From: Desarmillaria ectypa
Lineage: Eukaryota; Basidiomycota; Agaricomycetes; Agaricales; Physalacriaceae
Direction: 5' to 3'
Length of the DNA: 64,000 bases
Assembly: GCA_030407005.1 (NCBI GenBank)
Contig: JAUDYN010000002.1
Location: 4,030,001 to 4,094,000 of the forward strand
Below, in pieces: positions 36,909 through 48,070 of the stretch. The position numbers and the translations under genes were made by a program. The notes beneath the pieces are model-generated. The model was not told where the DNA came from and did not search any database. It saw nothing but the letters and a program-made list of their open reading frames with translations. The stretch's first letter is position 1, and each line of letters starts with the position of its first letter.

Positions 36909-37331
36909 TGTTACGATTTTTCCGTTATCTTATCTTATCCGAGTCATATCCATGACTCATCCATCTAATCTAGCCCAGAAACCAACTCGTATCCAGCTAT
37001 TCACTGGCTACTACCCTCATTCTCACCACCTGTCACCCTAGACGTTTTCCATTGGTTCTATGATCCTCCCAGATCATCCAACTTTGACACCATTTGTGCA
37101 TGGACTGTAGCATTTCATCTAATTATAATGCCGTAGAAATACTATATAAGCAGAGTAAACTAGACAGTTGTACTCTATCTCTTGTTTAAATTAAAACCCA
37201 TATACTTCTTGTTTGCATAACACAGAAGGCTATCAGCTCCTTTCTCTCATTTGGGTGATCATTCGAATGCGTAATGGCCCAGAGGGATCAGCTGACTGCC
37301 CCAAGTCATGTGCCCAAGTCGGTACATAACA
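36909..37331 (+). repeat. 5' LTR of element B
   Basis: Begins TGTTACGATTTTTCC and ends GGTACATAACA. The TATA box is TATATAAG at 37143-37150. The putative RNA start is ATCTCTTGTTTAA at 37177-37189, 34 nt downstream. It contains CCCAAGTCATGTGCCCAAGT, one half of which is deleted in the 3' LTR. Confidence 0.92.
37143..37150 (+). promoter_or_regulatory. TATA box in the 5' LTR of B
   Basis: TATATAAG, placed 34 nt before the stretch that pairs with the primer site. It would set the 5' end of the element RNA. Confidence 0.6.
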
Positions 37332-37344
37332 TTAAACAAGAGAT
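37332..37344 (+). promoter_or_regulatory. Self-priming primer-binding site of B
   Basis: TTAAACAAGAGAT immediately follows the LTR and is the exact reverse complement of ATCTCTTGTTTAA at 37177-37189. Element A has the same pair on the minus strand (site 50671-50683). This is the layout of Tf1/sushi self-priming, in which the RNA 5' end folds back as primer. Confidence 0.72.
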
Positions 37345-37499
37345 TACCCTCCCCACTTCTATCACGCCAGCCATATAGAAGGTCTTCTTCATGACCGGAG
37401 AAGAATGAAACCCCCAAGAACCCTGAACCATTTCTCTCGGCGTCGCCATTGGTGGCGCCATACTACTATCATTTTTTACAGTCCTCGCCATATTAATCT

Positions 37500-40108
37500 A
37501 TGAGGAAGAACTCCAGGCACTGCTCAGAAGGCAGCCCCGACGACCCAACCAAGAACCCCGCCCCGCCCCACCCACCACCCATGACGTTCCCAGGGGGATA
37601 CCCCCCACAAGACTGGGAGAACGAGAAGCAATTCCACTCGTTCGTCCCTGGGCCCAATTCACCATCGGCCCTTCCTCCTCCTCCGAGGAGAGCAATGATT
37701 CAAGACCCCCAACTCCAGGGATCTCAGAACTTTGGGCCCAGATTGCCCAATCCACTTGCGCCTATAATGTGAGAGCTGTCCTCCTCCACTACCGGATGGA
37801 ACGACCCACCGTCGCACTGGAGCGACCAACAGCCGGCCCTACGGCAGCCCAAGAATACGCAAGGGACATTTGGCTTGCGCTGGATGAACCCCCGCCCCCT
37901 TACCCTGGTCCCCCCCCTCGTCCAAGAACCCCTGCCCTCCACATATCCCAGCGGAGATCCGACTCCCCATCGCCTGACAGCGACGAGAGTAGAAGGTCCG
38001 GTCACTCTGGACCCCGTCACCCTGATGATCCCGGCATGTATCAAAACCACCCTTATGGCCCCTGGGGCCATGAGCAGTGGCCCGAGGAAGGAGAGTCCAT
38101 CTCTCTCTCCTCCTTCCCCATCATCGAAATCTCTGATGATGAGTCCGATGATGACATCGTCAGAAACGACGCCCTGGTCCTGGCCCCTCCCCATGCCACC
38201 GACGACCCCTTCAACCTGCACGGGGATGACTTTATCTGGCCCAACCTCTCCGAGGTCAACCGGAGACTATTCAGTCCATTCCAGACTGCTGCATGGGAAA
38301 TTTGGCAAAGGGACGTCGAAGCCCATGACCTCTGGGAAGAACCCAGAGTTGAAATGGACAAGTGGTTGGCCCTCAACAGGGGTGACCCCATCCGAATCCC
38401 ATTCGATGGGCCCAGCAATGCTAGGGCCAACATCGTCAACCACCGGATATGCACCAATTGCGACCAGTCAATTTTCCGCCCCTCCGCTGGGGATTGTTTT
38501 CCAGGGTTACAACCCAGGACCCCTCAGGAGCAGCGAGACTTGGAGAGGACCCTCCAGCACTTATGGAGGCTGGAGGTGGCAAGAGAGGAATGAGTGGGGG
38601 CAAGAGCCCCAGTACAATACATTAACCTACGATACAGATTACTACGGCAAGATGGAATACCACCATCCCCAATATGAAGTATATCTGGACCACCCACTGG
38701 ATACCCCGGTCGTAAGCCCATGACCACTTCCTGACTCGCCCCCACATCATAGGGCGTGTCACCAAGGATACCACCCATATCAGGGTGGTAGTCTTCTCTT
38801 CGCAGGGGCGGGAGAAGAAATGGAAGCAGAAGGAGCCCCTGCAGGAAACGCCACTGCAGGGGCATCAAGAACCCCTGCCACGGCAGAAGAAGTCTGGCAG
38901 CAGATGCGGAGTGAGCTGCTGGAAAAGGAATGGCGCATCACAGAGATGCGTGAAGAACTCGACAGGGAGGATTCCACCTGCAAGACATTGGCAGAATACC
39001 TCAAGGCTCAAGAGAAGGAGAAAGAGCCAGAAAGGGGAAGACCGCCGGGGCCGCCAAGAGGCTACCCGGGGTACAGGCCAGATCGATTTTTGATCCCAAG
39101 ACTGCCCCCCAGTCAGCGACCATCTGACCCAATCCCGAACCCTGTCGGGAATGCCGCCGCTGATGCCCCCTATCTGGGCATCAAGCCAACCCTCGTCAAG
39201 GTCCCTGCTCCATTCAAGGGGGATCACGACGACATCAAACGCTTCATAGGCGATTGCATCGCCTATTTCGAAGTGTTCCGACACTATTTCCAGGTGCCGT
39301 CGCACCTGGTATTATTCGTGACGTCTCACTTTGAGGGCGCCGCCAAGGACTGGTGGGTCTACAAGAGACCCGAATACTGGGTAGGCAATGCCTTTGATGG
39401 CACCGCCGCCCATTTCCGATACTCCAACTGGGCCGACTTCGTCGACCTAGTCACATGACAATTCTGAGATCCTGCGATCGAGGAAATTCATGAAAAGCGC
39501 ATGTTCAACTTGCGCATGGGAGCCCAGCCCGCCTCCCATTACTTCCAGAAGCTGGAAGAGTAAGCCAAGTTAGCAGGCCAAAGATCCGATGAGGCCAAAC
39601 GCGGCACAATGGTGAAGGCAGTGCAACTAGGAGTACCTAGTTCATACACAACCTTCATATCAAACATGGGCATGAGCATCCCACAATCATATCCGGAGTG
39701 GAAGGAACGCATCCTCCAGATGTATGAAGAGAGACAGCGGAAATGGGTCTTTGATCAGACCACCAGTATGCCTCGGGACGGCCAGAAGCAGGGCCTGCAT
39801 CCCCAACAACAGCAGCCCAGCAGAAAGAACACCGCTGGGGCAACAAGTTCCTCAGCTCCAAAGCCAAGTGCTGGGAGTGGAGGAACCAGTCGCAATGCTG
39901 GAACTGGTAAGTGGACGACATACGGGGGGGCGGGGAAGCCCATGGACTTGGACTGGCAATGAGCCAAGGGGCGCTGCTTCAGGTGTGATCAAAAGGGTCA
40001 CCTGAGCAGGGATTGCCCTATGAGAAAAGAGAAGAACGTTGTGAGATACGTGGGGCCCACTGATGCAGTGGTGCCAAGCACCTCCAAGATCGAGGAGGTA
40101 AAAGAGTA
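37500..40108 (+). pseudogene. Element B gag, decayed
   Basis: Start at about 37500 (MRKNSRHCSEGSPDD). A Pro-rich and acidic N-terminal domain has PIIEISDDESDDD near 38120. A coiled-coil-like Glu/Arg-rich stretch lies near 38900-39040. The capsid-like retrotransposon Gag domain (PAPFKGDHDDIKRFIGDC, HFEGAAKDWWVYK) is at about 39200-39450 and the zinc knuckle CFRCDQKGHLSRDC at about 39974-40015. The natural TAG stop is at 40106-40108, shared with A. Broken by TGA in VT(R)QF(R)DP near 39457-39465 and WQ(R)AKG near 39961, positions where A retains Arg, and by a TAA in LEE(E)AK near 39561. The reading frame also shifts around the C-run at 37909, which differs by one base from A. Confidence 0.88.
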
Positions 40109-40113
40109 GGGCA

Positions 40114-40179
40114 TCAAGGGTTTGATTCCCCTTGCATGCCCAAGTCTCAAGGGTTCGATTCCCCTTGCATGCCCAAGTC
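40114..40179 (+). repeat. 33-bp tandem duplication with tRNA T-arm-like motif, gag-pol junction of B
   Basis: Two 33-bp units; the second contains GGTTCGATTCC (40152-40162), an exact match to the tRNA T-loop/B-box consensus, and the first has the CpG-decayed GGTTTGATTCC. Element A has only one unit (minus strand near 45670-45690). Confidence 0.75.
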
Positions 40180-40199
40180 TCAAGGTGTGTCCTCGGTTT

Positions 40200-41260
40200 C
40201 CATGGGTCAGACTAATTATTATGAAAATAGAAAAATACCTACAAAAACAAATATATCTATGACTTCACTGAAGCCAAAGACCAAGAAAGAATCAGCAAGA
40301 ACAAACAGGTACGTCATCCTTCTAGAAGACGCTGATACCAGTATCTGTAGTGACAAATCCCGAGCCTCCAACGAACTGGAGCGGGACTTGCCAAGTGGGG
40401 TTGGCGCCGCAACAAAGTCCAATGAGCAGTGCTCACCGGATACGCCACTGAGCGCACAGCGATGAGCAGGGACCAGTAGGTGGGACTCCTTCAGGCCTCC
40501 CAGAAGTCTGACCATCCCAGTACCCTCCTCAAGCAGAGGGGCAAGCCCACCAGTGCCGCCAGGATTGGCAGAGGACCAGGACAGTGCCTCTAACCAAGGC
40601 CAGGACCGACGCCCCAGACAAACTGGTCCGGGGAGTAGAAAACCTGATGAGGCTGAGTATCAAACTGGACCAGTGAGTCCTAGGATCAAAGCCGACAGGA
40701 AGGAAGTTGCTAGCACCCAGGTGATAAAAAGGGGGCAGATTTACCCAAACTGGAATCGTGCGGGATGCGAATGTGTGAAGGTCACCTTAGGCACTAGCTG
40801 GGAGTCAGTGACGAAGGAAATTCAAACTCCGTCATGAGTGGTGCTGGCCAAGGAAAAGGGACGGGATTCCGCTAGCGCCCAGGCGGTAAAAAGGGGGCAT
40901 TTCAGCAGAACTACCATCATTGAAGTACCCGACGAAGAAGACGACATGGCTTTTAGGATGTGGCAAGTTAGCCAATCCAAAGCCAGTACCCCGATACCCA
41001 GAACCCTAGAACCACAGAACATCGACCTTCTGAATGCAAGGGGAAGCATCAAACCCGACACCTATCCTAACAAGGGGGTATCAAATGCTTCCGAATGCAT
41101 GGGGAAGCAGGACGAATTCCAATGGTTCAAACCATTTGGACTCAATTGGACGATGTGCACAATATGTGACTCCAAGAACTTGGCAAATGCCAAAGCAGTT
41201 CTTTCCATTTGGGTACACCCCAAATGACTTGGAGAGATCGATGATGAGCTTATTCAAAGC
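40200..41260 (+). pseudogene. Element B gag-pol linker region
   Basis: Lys/Ser/Pro-rich fragments (about 40136-41260) homologous to 35945-36810 and 45480-45640 of A. No recognisable catalytic motif. Interrupted by stops. Confidence 0.65.
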
Positions 41261-41299
41261 TTAAAGACAGGAGGGAGCATTGCCCGGGAACAGCTCTAT

Positions 41300-41710
41300 G
41301 AATTACACAAACCCATTCGTTACATTTGCGGCACCAAGAGTTCCGGACGGGACTTCTTGGTAGACATCCAACTTTCCCCATGTACTGAGAAACAGATACT
41401 GACAACCCGAGCGTTGTTGGATAGTGGCTGTACAGGCAGCTCTATCAATTGAACTTATGTCCAGCAACATTGGTTGGACACCAGGAAGGCCGCAGCCCTG
41501 ATACCGGTCTATAATGCCGACGGAACGCGCAATAAGGCAGGGGATGTCACCGAGTTCATAGAACTCCGGATGACAATTGGAGGACATAGCGAGAGAATCG
41601 ATCTTGTGGTCACAGACCTCGGTTCCAAGACTGTGTACTTGGGTCATGACTGGCTTAAATGCCATAACCCTTTCGTCAACTGGAAGATGGGAACCTTGAC
41701 ATTTGGATGA
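41300..41710 (+). pseudogene. Element B pol: protease part
   Basis: Active site LLDSGCTGSSIN followed by a TGA (former CGA Arg; A has SINRTYV). The C-terminal half, TVYLGHDWLKCHNP, stays open to 41710. Confidence 0.88.
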
Positions 41711-41809
41711 TGTCATTGTGTCCAAAACTACTTCACCTTGCCTGATGCAGACGAAGAAGACTGATGGGATGAAGAGCTCGAGGAAGGAGAAAGTATTCTT
41801 GCCATCAAT

Positions 41810-43330
41810 ATGCAAGAAGAAATTATACTTTGTGCCGTCCATCATGTGAATGAGTTGGCTGCAGCAGCCAATGCTGAAAAGCCGAAACAGACATTTGAGG
41901 AGCTTGTGCCTCCTCAGTATCAAAGCTTTAGGGATTTATTCTCAAAAGAAAGCTTTGACAAGTTACCAGAAAGAAGACCCTGGGACCATGCCATCGAGTT
42001 GGTCCCCAATGCAAAGTCAACCTTGGACTGCAAGGTATATCCGCTCAATCGAAATGAGCAAGAACAATTGGATAAGTTCTTGGATGAGAACTTAGACTCA
42101 GGGCGCATCCATCCTTCAAAATCCCCCTTCACCTCTCCCTTCTTCTTCGTTAAAAAGAAAGATGGCTCTCTACAACCAGTCCAGGATTACTGGAAACTGA
42201 ATGAAATGACGATTAAGAATCATTATCCCCTTCTGCTCATCTCTGAGCTAATCGACAAATTACGAGGAGCCAAGTACTTCTCCAAGCTAGACGTATGATG
42301 GGGATATAACAATGTCCATATCTGAGATGGAGACGAAGAAAAAGCAGCATTCAGAACTAACCAAGGACTCTTCGAGCCTACGGTTATGTTCTTTGGACTC
42401 ACGAACTCACCAGCCACATTCCAGTGGATGATGAACGACATATTTAAGGATTTGATCGCCAGAGGAAAAGTCACCATTTACCTCAATGACATACTCATTT
42501 TCACCAAATCCTTATCAGAACATCGGAACATAGTACGACAAGTACTCCAAAGACTTCGAGAGAACAAGCTGTTCCTCAAAGCAGAGAAATGCGAGTTTGA
42601 GGTACTCGAAACTGAACACCTAGGAGTTATCATCAGTGAAAATGCCATTCATATGGACCCAGTCAAGATAGCAGGGATAGCAGAATGGCCAACACCGACA
42701 AAGAAAAAGGAGCTACAGTCATTCCTAGGATTCACAAACTTCTACAGGAAGTTCATCAAGGACTACTCCAAGATAGTGCATCCTCTTACCCAGCTAACCG
42801 GAAAGGTAGACTGGACGTGGGGATCCGAACAAGAAGAAGCGTTTACTCAGCTCAAGAAGCTGATGACAACGAACGTAATCCTTACGATTCCCTCAGATGA
42901 TGGAAAGTTCTGAGTCGAAGCCGATGCCAGTGATGGAGCCATCGGTGCCATCCTAAGCCAAGAAAAGGAAGGCAAATGGAGGCCAGTCGCCTTCATGTCA
43001 AAAGTGCTCACCGCCACTGAGCACAACTACAAGATCTATGACAAGGAATTGCTCGCAATCATGCTAGCCTTAGAGGAGTGGCACCATTATCTCATGGGCA
43101 CCAAAGAAACTGTTGAGATCTGGACTGACCATCAGAATCTCCAATACTTCTGAAAACCCCAGAAGTTGAATCGCTGACAAGCTCAGTGGGTCACCGAACT
43201 AGCAGAATACCACTTTATCCTTCAACATAAAGCTGGAACCGCTAATCAGAAGGCCGATCTTCTCAGCAGACGAGACGATCACGATCAGGGAAAAGAAGAC
43301 AACCAAGATGTTGTCGTCTTATCCCCAGAA
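41810..43330 (+). pseudogene. Element B pol: reverse transcriptase and RNase H part
   Basis: Palm motifs SPFTSPFFFVKKKDGS and KYFSKLDV, then a TGA at a former Arg codon (about 42296). The catalytic box reads IYLNDILIF (about 42475-42500) where A has IYLDDILIF. The Asp-to-Asn change corresponds to CG to CA and removes a metal-binding carboxylate. RNase H follows (EADASDGAIGAILSQ, WTDHQNLQYF). Several further TGA codons. Confidence 0.92.
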
Positions 43331-43339
43331 CATTTCTGA

Positions 43340-44992
43340 GCCTTGGTACTACCAACAACGGAAGAAAGAATCATGCGTATAAGAGACGCAACAAAGCAGA
43401 AAGAGCAGTGGGACCAGGGAATCGAGAAGTCCCTTAACCATGAAAGAGGAATCACGCAGGAAGACAAAATTCTGTGGTATGACGGATGAGTCTATATTCC
43501 CAATGACTCGATGTTACGCGGTGAGATCATTGCCCAATTCCATGATCACATTACTGCTGGACACCTGGGAATTGCCAAAACCAAAGAACTCATACTTCAT
43601 GAGTATTGGTGGCCGAAAATGAAGAAGGATGTAGAGTCATACATCAAAGGATGTGAGACTTGTCAAAGGACAAAGAGCGATACGCAGGCCAAGGCTGCAC
43701 CTCTTCACCCCAACGTAATCCCCGATACGCCGTGGACACACATCTCAGTCGACATGGTTATGGGACTCCCTGAGTCAGATGGATTCGACACTCTACTAGT
43801 CATCGTACATCAGTTTTCCAAGAACATTCTCCTGATTCCGTGCAATGAGGAATTATCCACAGAAGGATGGGCATTAATACTTCGCAATCACATATACGCG
43901 AAGCATGGAATGCCGCAAGTGGTCATCTCCGACAGAGGACCTCAATTCGTTTCAGCATTCATGAAAGAACTATACTGAATGCTGAATATCACCCAGAATG
44001 CGTCTATGGCATATCATCCGCAGACAGATGGACAGACAGAGAGAGTCAACCAGGAGGTAGAAAAATACCTCCGCATCTTTGTCAACCATCGACAGACTGA
44101 CTGGGTAGCATGGCTACCACTCGCCGAATTCGCCCACAACAACTGAGTCCACTCGGCCATGGGCAAAAGTCCTTTCATGGTCCTATATGGACGAAATCCT
44201 CGACTCATTCCTGAGTCAATACAGAAAACCAGCTTCGCAAATCCTGCAGCTGTTGACTTCACGGAAACTATGGCCAAGGTCCATAAGGAGGTTCATGAAG
44301 CATTAGAAAAGGCTGCAGCACAGATGAAGGCACAGTATGACAAAAAGAAACAGACTCAAAGAGAGTACCGGGTTGGGAATAAGGTATGGCTTGACACTGC
44401 CAACCTTCACCTTCCACGACCAAAGAAAAAGCTCGATGATAAATGAACGGGACCATTCGAAATTCTTGAAAAGTCAGGAGCAGCAGCATACAAGTTAAAG
44501 CTGCCACCACATTGGAAGATCCACCCCCGGTTCAATGAGAAACTACTAACTCCATACGTCGCACCTTCATTTATGAACCAAGAACAACCACCGCCTCCTC
44601 CTCTGGACCTCGTCGATGGTCAAGAAGAGTACAAAATCAAAGAAGTCTTGGATTCGTGCACCAGAAAGGTACGATCCAAGCGAGGACAGCCATCTAGGGA
44701 AGTCACAGACTACTTAGTCAAATGGAAAGGTTGGACTCATGAGCACAACTCATGGGTCCAAGAGAATGAGATGATGAATGCTTTGGAAGCAATCCAAGAG
44801 TACCAGGCTAGCATAAACCATGCCATATACACTCCAAAAATTGCAACCAAGAAAATAGTGGTCAAAATACTGGACCACAAATACTTGGAACACGGCGACG
44901 TAGCCTATCTTGCCAAAAGAAAGGATGGACACATCAAATGGATTATCAATCCAGACGAAGAAGTATGGAAGAACTTGATTGATCAGTACTGA
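43340..44992 (+). pseudogene. Element B pol: integrase and chromodomain part
   Basis: HHCC region (HITAGHLG...CETCQRTKSDT), DDE core ([24 protein letters not shown]), then the chromodomain DYLVKWKGWTHEHNSWVQEN at about 44710-44765, ending at the TGA near 44992. Stops include DG(R)VYIPND near 43487, LY(R)MLN near 43977 and HNN(R)VHSA near 44145. Some are shared with A. Confidence 0.9.
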
Positions 44993-45072
44993 ATCAGTCA
45001 AATCGCAACACAATTTGACACCCCTTTGGAAGAGCCTTAGCAGTCAGGATGACTGCTTTAACAAGGGGGTAA

Positions 45073-45482
45073 TGTTATGATTTTTCCGTTATCTTATCTT
45101 ATCCGAGTCATATCCATGACTCATCCATCTAATCTAGCCCAGAAACCAACTCGTATCCAGCTATTTGCCGGCTACTACCCTCATTCTCACCACCTGTCAC
45201 CCTAGACGTTTTCCATTGGTTCTATGATCCTCCCGAATCGTCCAACTTCGACACCATTTGTGCATGGACCATAGCGTTTCATCTAATTATAACACCGTAG
45301 AAATACTATATAAGCAGAGTAAACTAGACAGTTGTACTCTATCTCTTGTTTAAATTAAAACCCATATACTTCTTGTTTGCATAACACAGAAGGCTATCAG
45401 CTCCTTTCTCTCATTTGGGTGATCATTCGAATGCGTAATGGCCCAGAGGGATCAGCTGACTGCCCCAAGTCGGTACATAACA
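45073..45482 (+). repeat. 3' LTR of element B
   Basis: Preceded by the polypurine tract AACAAGGGGGTAA (45060-45072). It is 13 bp shorter than the 5' LTR because one of two CCCAAGT direct repeats and the spacer between them is gone. Confidence 0.92.
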
Positions 45483-45487
45483 ATTTG

Positions 45488-46831
45488 TCACTACAGATAC
45501 TTGTGTCAGTGTCTTCTAGGAGGATGACGTACCTGTTTGTTCTTGCTGATTCTTTCTTGGTCTTTGGCTTCGGTGAAGTCATAGATATATTTTTTGTATG
45601 TAATTGTCTGTTTTCATAATAATCAGTCTGACCCACAGAAACTGAGGACACACCTTGAGACTTGGGCGTGCAAGGGGAATCAAACCCTTGACACCCTACT
45701 CTTTTACCTCCTCGATCTTGGAGGTGCTTGGCACCACTGCATCAGTGGGCCCCACGTATCTCACAACGTTCTTCTCTTTTCTCATAGGGCAATCCCTGCT
45801 CAGGTGACCCTTTTGATCACACCTGAAGCAGCGCCCCTTGGCTCATTGCCGGTCCAAGTCCATGGGCTTCCCCGCCCCTCCGTACGTCATCCACTTACTG
45901 GTTCCAGCATTGTGACTGGTTCCTCCGCTCCCAGCAGTCGGCTTTGGAGTTGACGAACTTGTCGCCCCAGTGGTGTTCTTGCCGCTGGGCTGCTGTTGTT
46001 GGGGATGTGGGCCCTGCTTCTGGCTGTCCCGAGGCGTACTAGTGGTCCGATCAAAGACCCATTTCCGCTGTCTCTCTTCATACATCTGGAGGATGCGTTC
46101 CTTCCACTCCAGATATGATTGTGGGATGCTCACGCCCATGTTTGATATGAAGGTTGTGTATGAACTAGGTACTCCTAGTTGCACTGCCTTCACCATTGCG
46201 CCGCATTTGGCCTCATCGGATCTTTGGCCTGCTAACTTGGCTTCTTCTTCCAATCTTTGGAAGTAGTGGGAGGTGGGCTGAGCTCCCATGCGCAAGTTGA
46301 ACATGTGCTTTTCATGGATTTCCTCGATTGCAGGATCTCGGAATTGTCGTGTGACTAGGTCGACGAAGTCGGCCCAGTCGGAGTATCGGAAATGGGTGGT
46401 GGTGCCATCAAAGGCATCGCCTACCCAGTATTTGGGTCTCTTGTAGACCCACCAGTCTTTGGTGGTGCCCTCGAAATGGGACGTCACGAATAATACCAGG
46501 TGTGATGGTACCTGGAAATAATGTCAAAACACTTCGAAATAGGTGATGCAATCGCCTATGAAGTGTTCGATATCATCATGATCCCCCTTGAATGGAGTGG
46601 GGACCTTGACAAGAGTTGGTTTGATGCCCAGATAGGGGGCATCAATGGCGGCATTCACGACAGGATTCGGGATTGGATCGGGAGGTCCTTGCCTGGGGGG
46701 TGGTCTTGGGATCGAGTATCGATCTGGCCTAGGACCCGGGAACCCTCTTGGTGGTCCCATCAGTCTTCCCCTCTCGGGTTCTTTCTCCCTCTCTTGATCC
46801 TTGAGGTATTCCGCTAAGTTTTTGCGAGCGG
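45488..46831 (-). pseudogene. Element A gag, C-terminal part (between B and C2)
   Basis: On the minus strand, a capsid-like domain (TPFKGDHDDIEHFIGDC, HFEGTTKDWWVYK, RQFRDPAIEEIHEK), a Ser/Gln-rich stretch and the zinc knuckle CFRCDQKGHLSRDC near 45810-45770. Arg codons that are TGA in B (VTRQFRDP) are intact here. A TGA for Arg occurs just after MDLDRQ near 45846. The right end (46831) continues across C2 at 49033 without loss of frame. Confidence 0.88.
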
Positions 46832-47506
46832 TGATATGCCGTCTACGCATTCACACCTAGATTTTGCGATTTTGTAACAATACTATTGCACATCTATCCT
46901 ATACTAGTGATACATAGAGGACTATAGCTGAGGCTTCGAGCTGATAGTTAAAAGCAGTAAGCAACTGGTAGAGCCAGGACTTAGATGCAACACCATTAGT
47001 GGGTTAAATCTACCAGCCGGCCAGACTAGTAACTCGAATGCTAGCAGGACTAAGTGAAATACAGCCACTAGCAAACGAAGGATGCTACTAGCACACCAAA
47101 ACCAGGAGCAGAGTACACAGATCTCGTCAAGTTCTGTCACTAGCAGCCCAGACTGGGCATAAACGCCTAAGTCAGGATAACTAGTCACATGGCAATCTTG
47201 AAACAGGACATGGAAATAAATTAGGAATAGATTAACCTTGAGCCCAGATCCGACTATTTCGATATAGATCTCTTATGATCGATGCTAGTGGAGCCAGGAC
47301 TGCACCCTCGATCATGATCGGATAGCTGTTACAGGTACCAATATCCGGATATCCATATAACCGCATTACTAGGGCCTGTAGTTGTGCCAAGGGTGCGGAA
47401 AGACCAACTGTGGAGTCTCTAGACCGAATATTTGAAAAGAAAACAGACTAGACCGACTATTGTATGATTATTCACCATTATTCGTGACTAGCCAAGAAAT
47501 CCTTAC

Positions 47507-47593
47507 CATGATATAGATCTCTTATGATCGATGCTAGTGGAGCCAGACTGCACCCTCGATCATGATCGGATAGCTGTTACAGGCACCAATATC
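47507..47593 (+). repeat. Direct repeat inside the left arm of C2
   Basis: About 87 bp (GATATAGATCTCTTATGATC...CAATATCCGGAT) repeats part of the same arm at about 47260-47347. It marks the junction between the inverted arm and the leader. Confidence 0.75.
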
Positions 47594-47595
47594 CG

Positions 47596-47700
47596 GATAA
47601 AAAGAATTAGGGAATGGCAATGAACACCAATCACACTAAACCTCTTACTACTCTACACTTAATCACCAATATTGAATTCGGGCGGTTTCGAGTACGATGG
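47596..47700 (-). repeat. Uninterrupted paralogue of the A insertion site
   Basis: The sequence from AAAAGAATTAGGG through CAATATTGAATTCGGGCGG is continuous here. The same sequence in C1 is split at GAATT by element A (31735/51108). Confidence 0.88.
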
Positions 47701-47877
47701 AAGCACTCTGCAGACTTCAATAATCAAGTACAATTGTCTTTAAGACATTTTATTCGTTACTAGTGAGTTTATACAAAGTACTACTCGTACTAGTGGGGTG
47801 GGTAAGACACAATTAGATAAGAGTGACTTGGTTTGAGCTACTGCGCTCGTTCTGACTGAAACGGCTTCAGGCTGGTG

Positions 47878-48070
47878 GCGCTCTTGGCCCTATACTGCTT
47901 CCTACAAGTGATAAACACTTGACCAGTCGCACTCTTGGCTGACTAGTGGCGCTCTTGGCCTAAGAATAAACTGATGGCACTCTTGGCCCTATACTGCTTC
48001 CTACAAGTGATAAACACTTGACTAGCCGCACTCTTGGCTAACTAGTGGCACTCTTGGCCTAAGAATAAAC
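47878..48070 (-). repeat. Tandem duplication of the D-family LTR tail
   Basis: A roughly 97-bp unit (CACTCTTGGCCCTATACTGC...CCTAAGAATAAACT) occurs twice, at about 47878-47972 and 47977-48070. Each includes the LTR end TGATAAACACTTG read on the plus strand. Confidence 0.8.

Larger units (their letters stand above)
36909..45482 (+). mobile_element. Element B: full-length Ty3/gypsy chromovirus inside element A
   Basis: LTRs at 36909-37331 (423 bp) and 45073-45482 (410 bp), a 5-bp duplication ATTTG, total 8,574 bp. Order: LTR, self-priming site, gag (zinc knuckle), protease, RT, RNase H, integrase, chromodomain, polypurine tract, LTR. It is the same family as A but in the opposite orientation. 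It retains much more CpG than E or C1, so it is younger. It is inactive, with many TGA codons at former CGA and a changed RT active site. Confidence 0.94.

Noticed and set aside
40147..40179. GGTTCGATTCC as a tRNA gene
   Set aside because: No A box, anticodon arm or acceptor pairing can be formed around it; only the T-arm-like piece exists.
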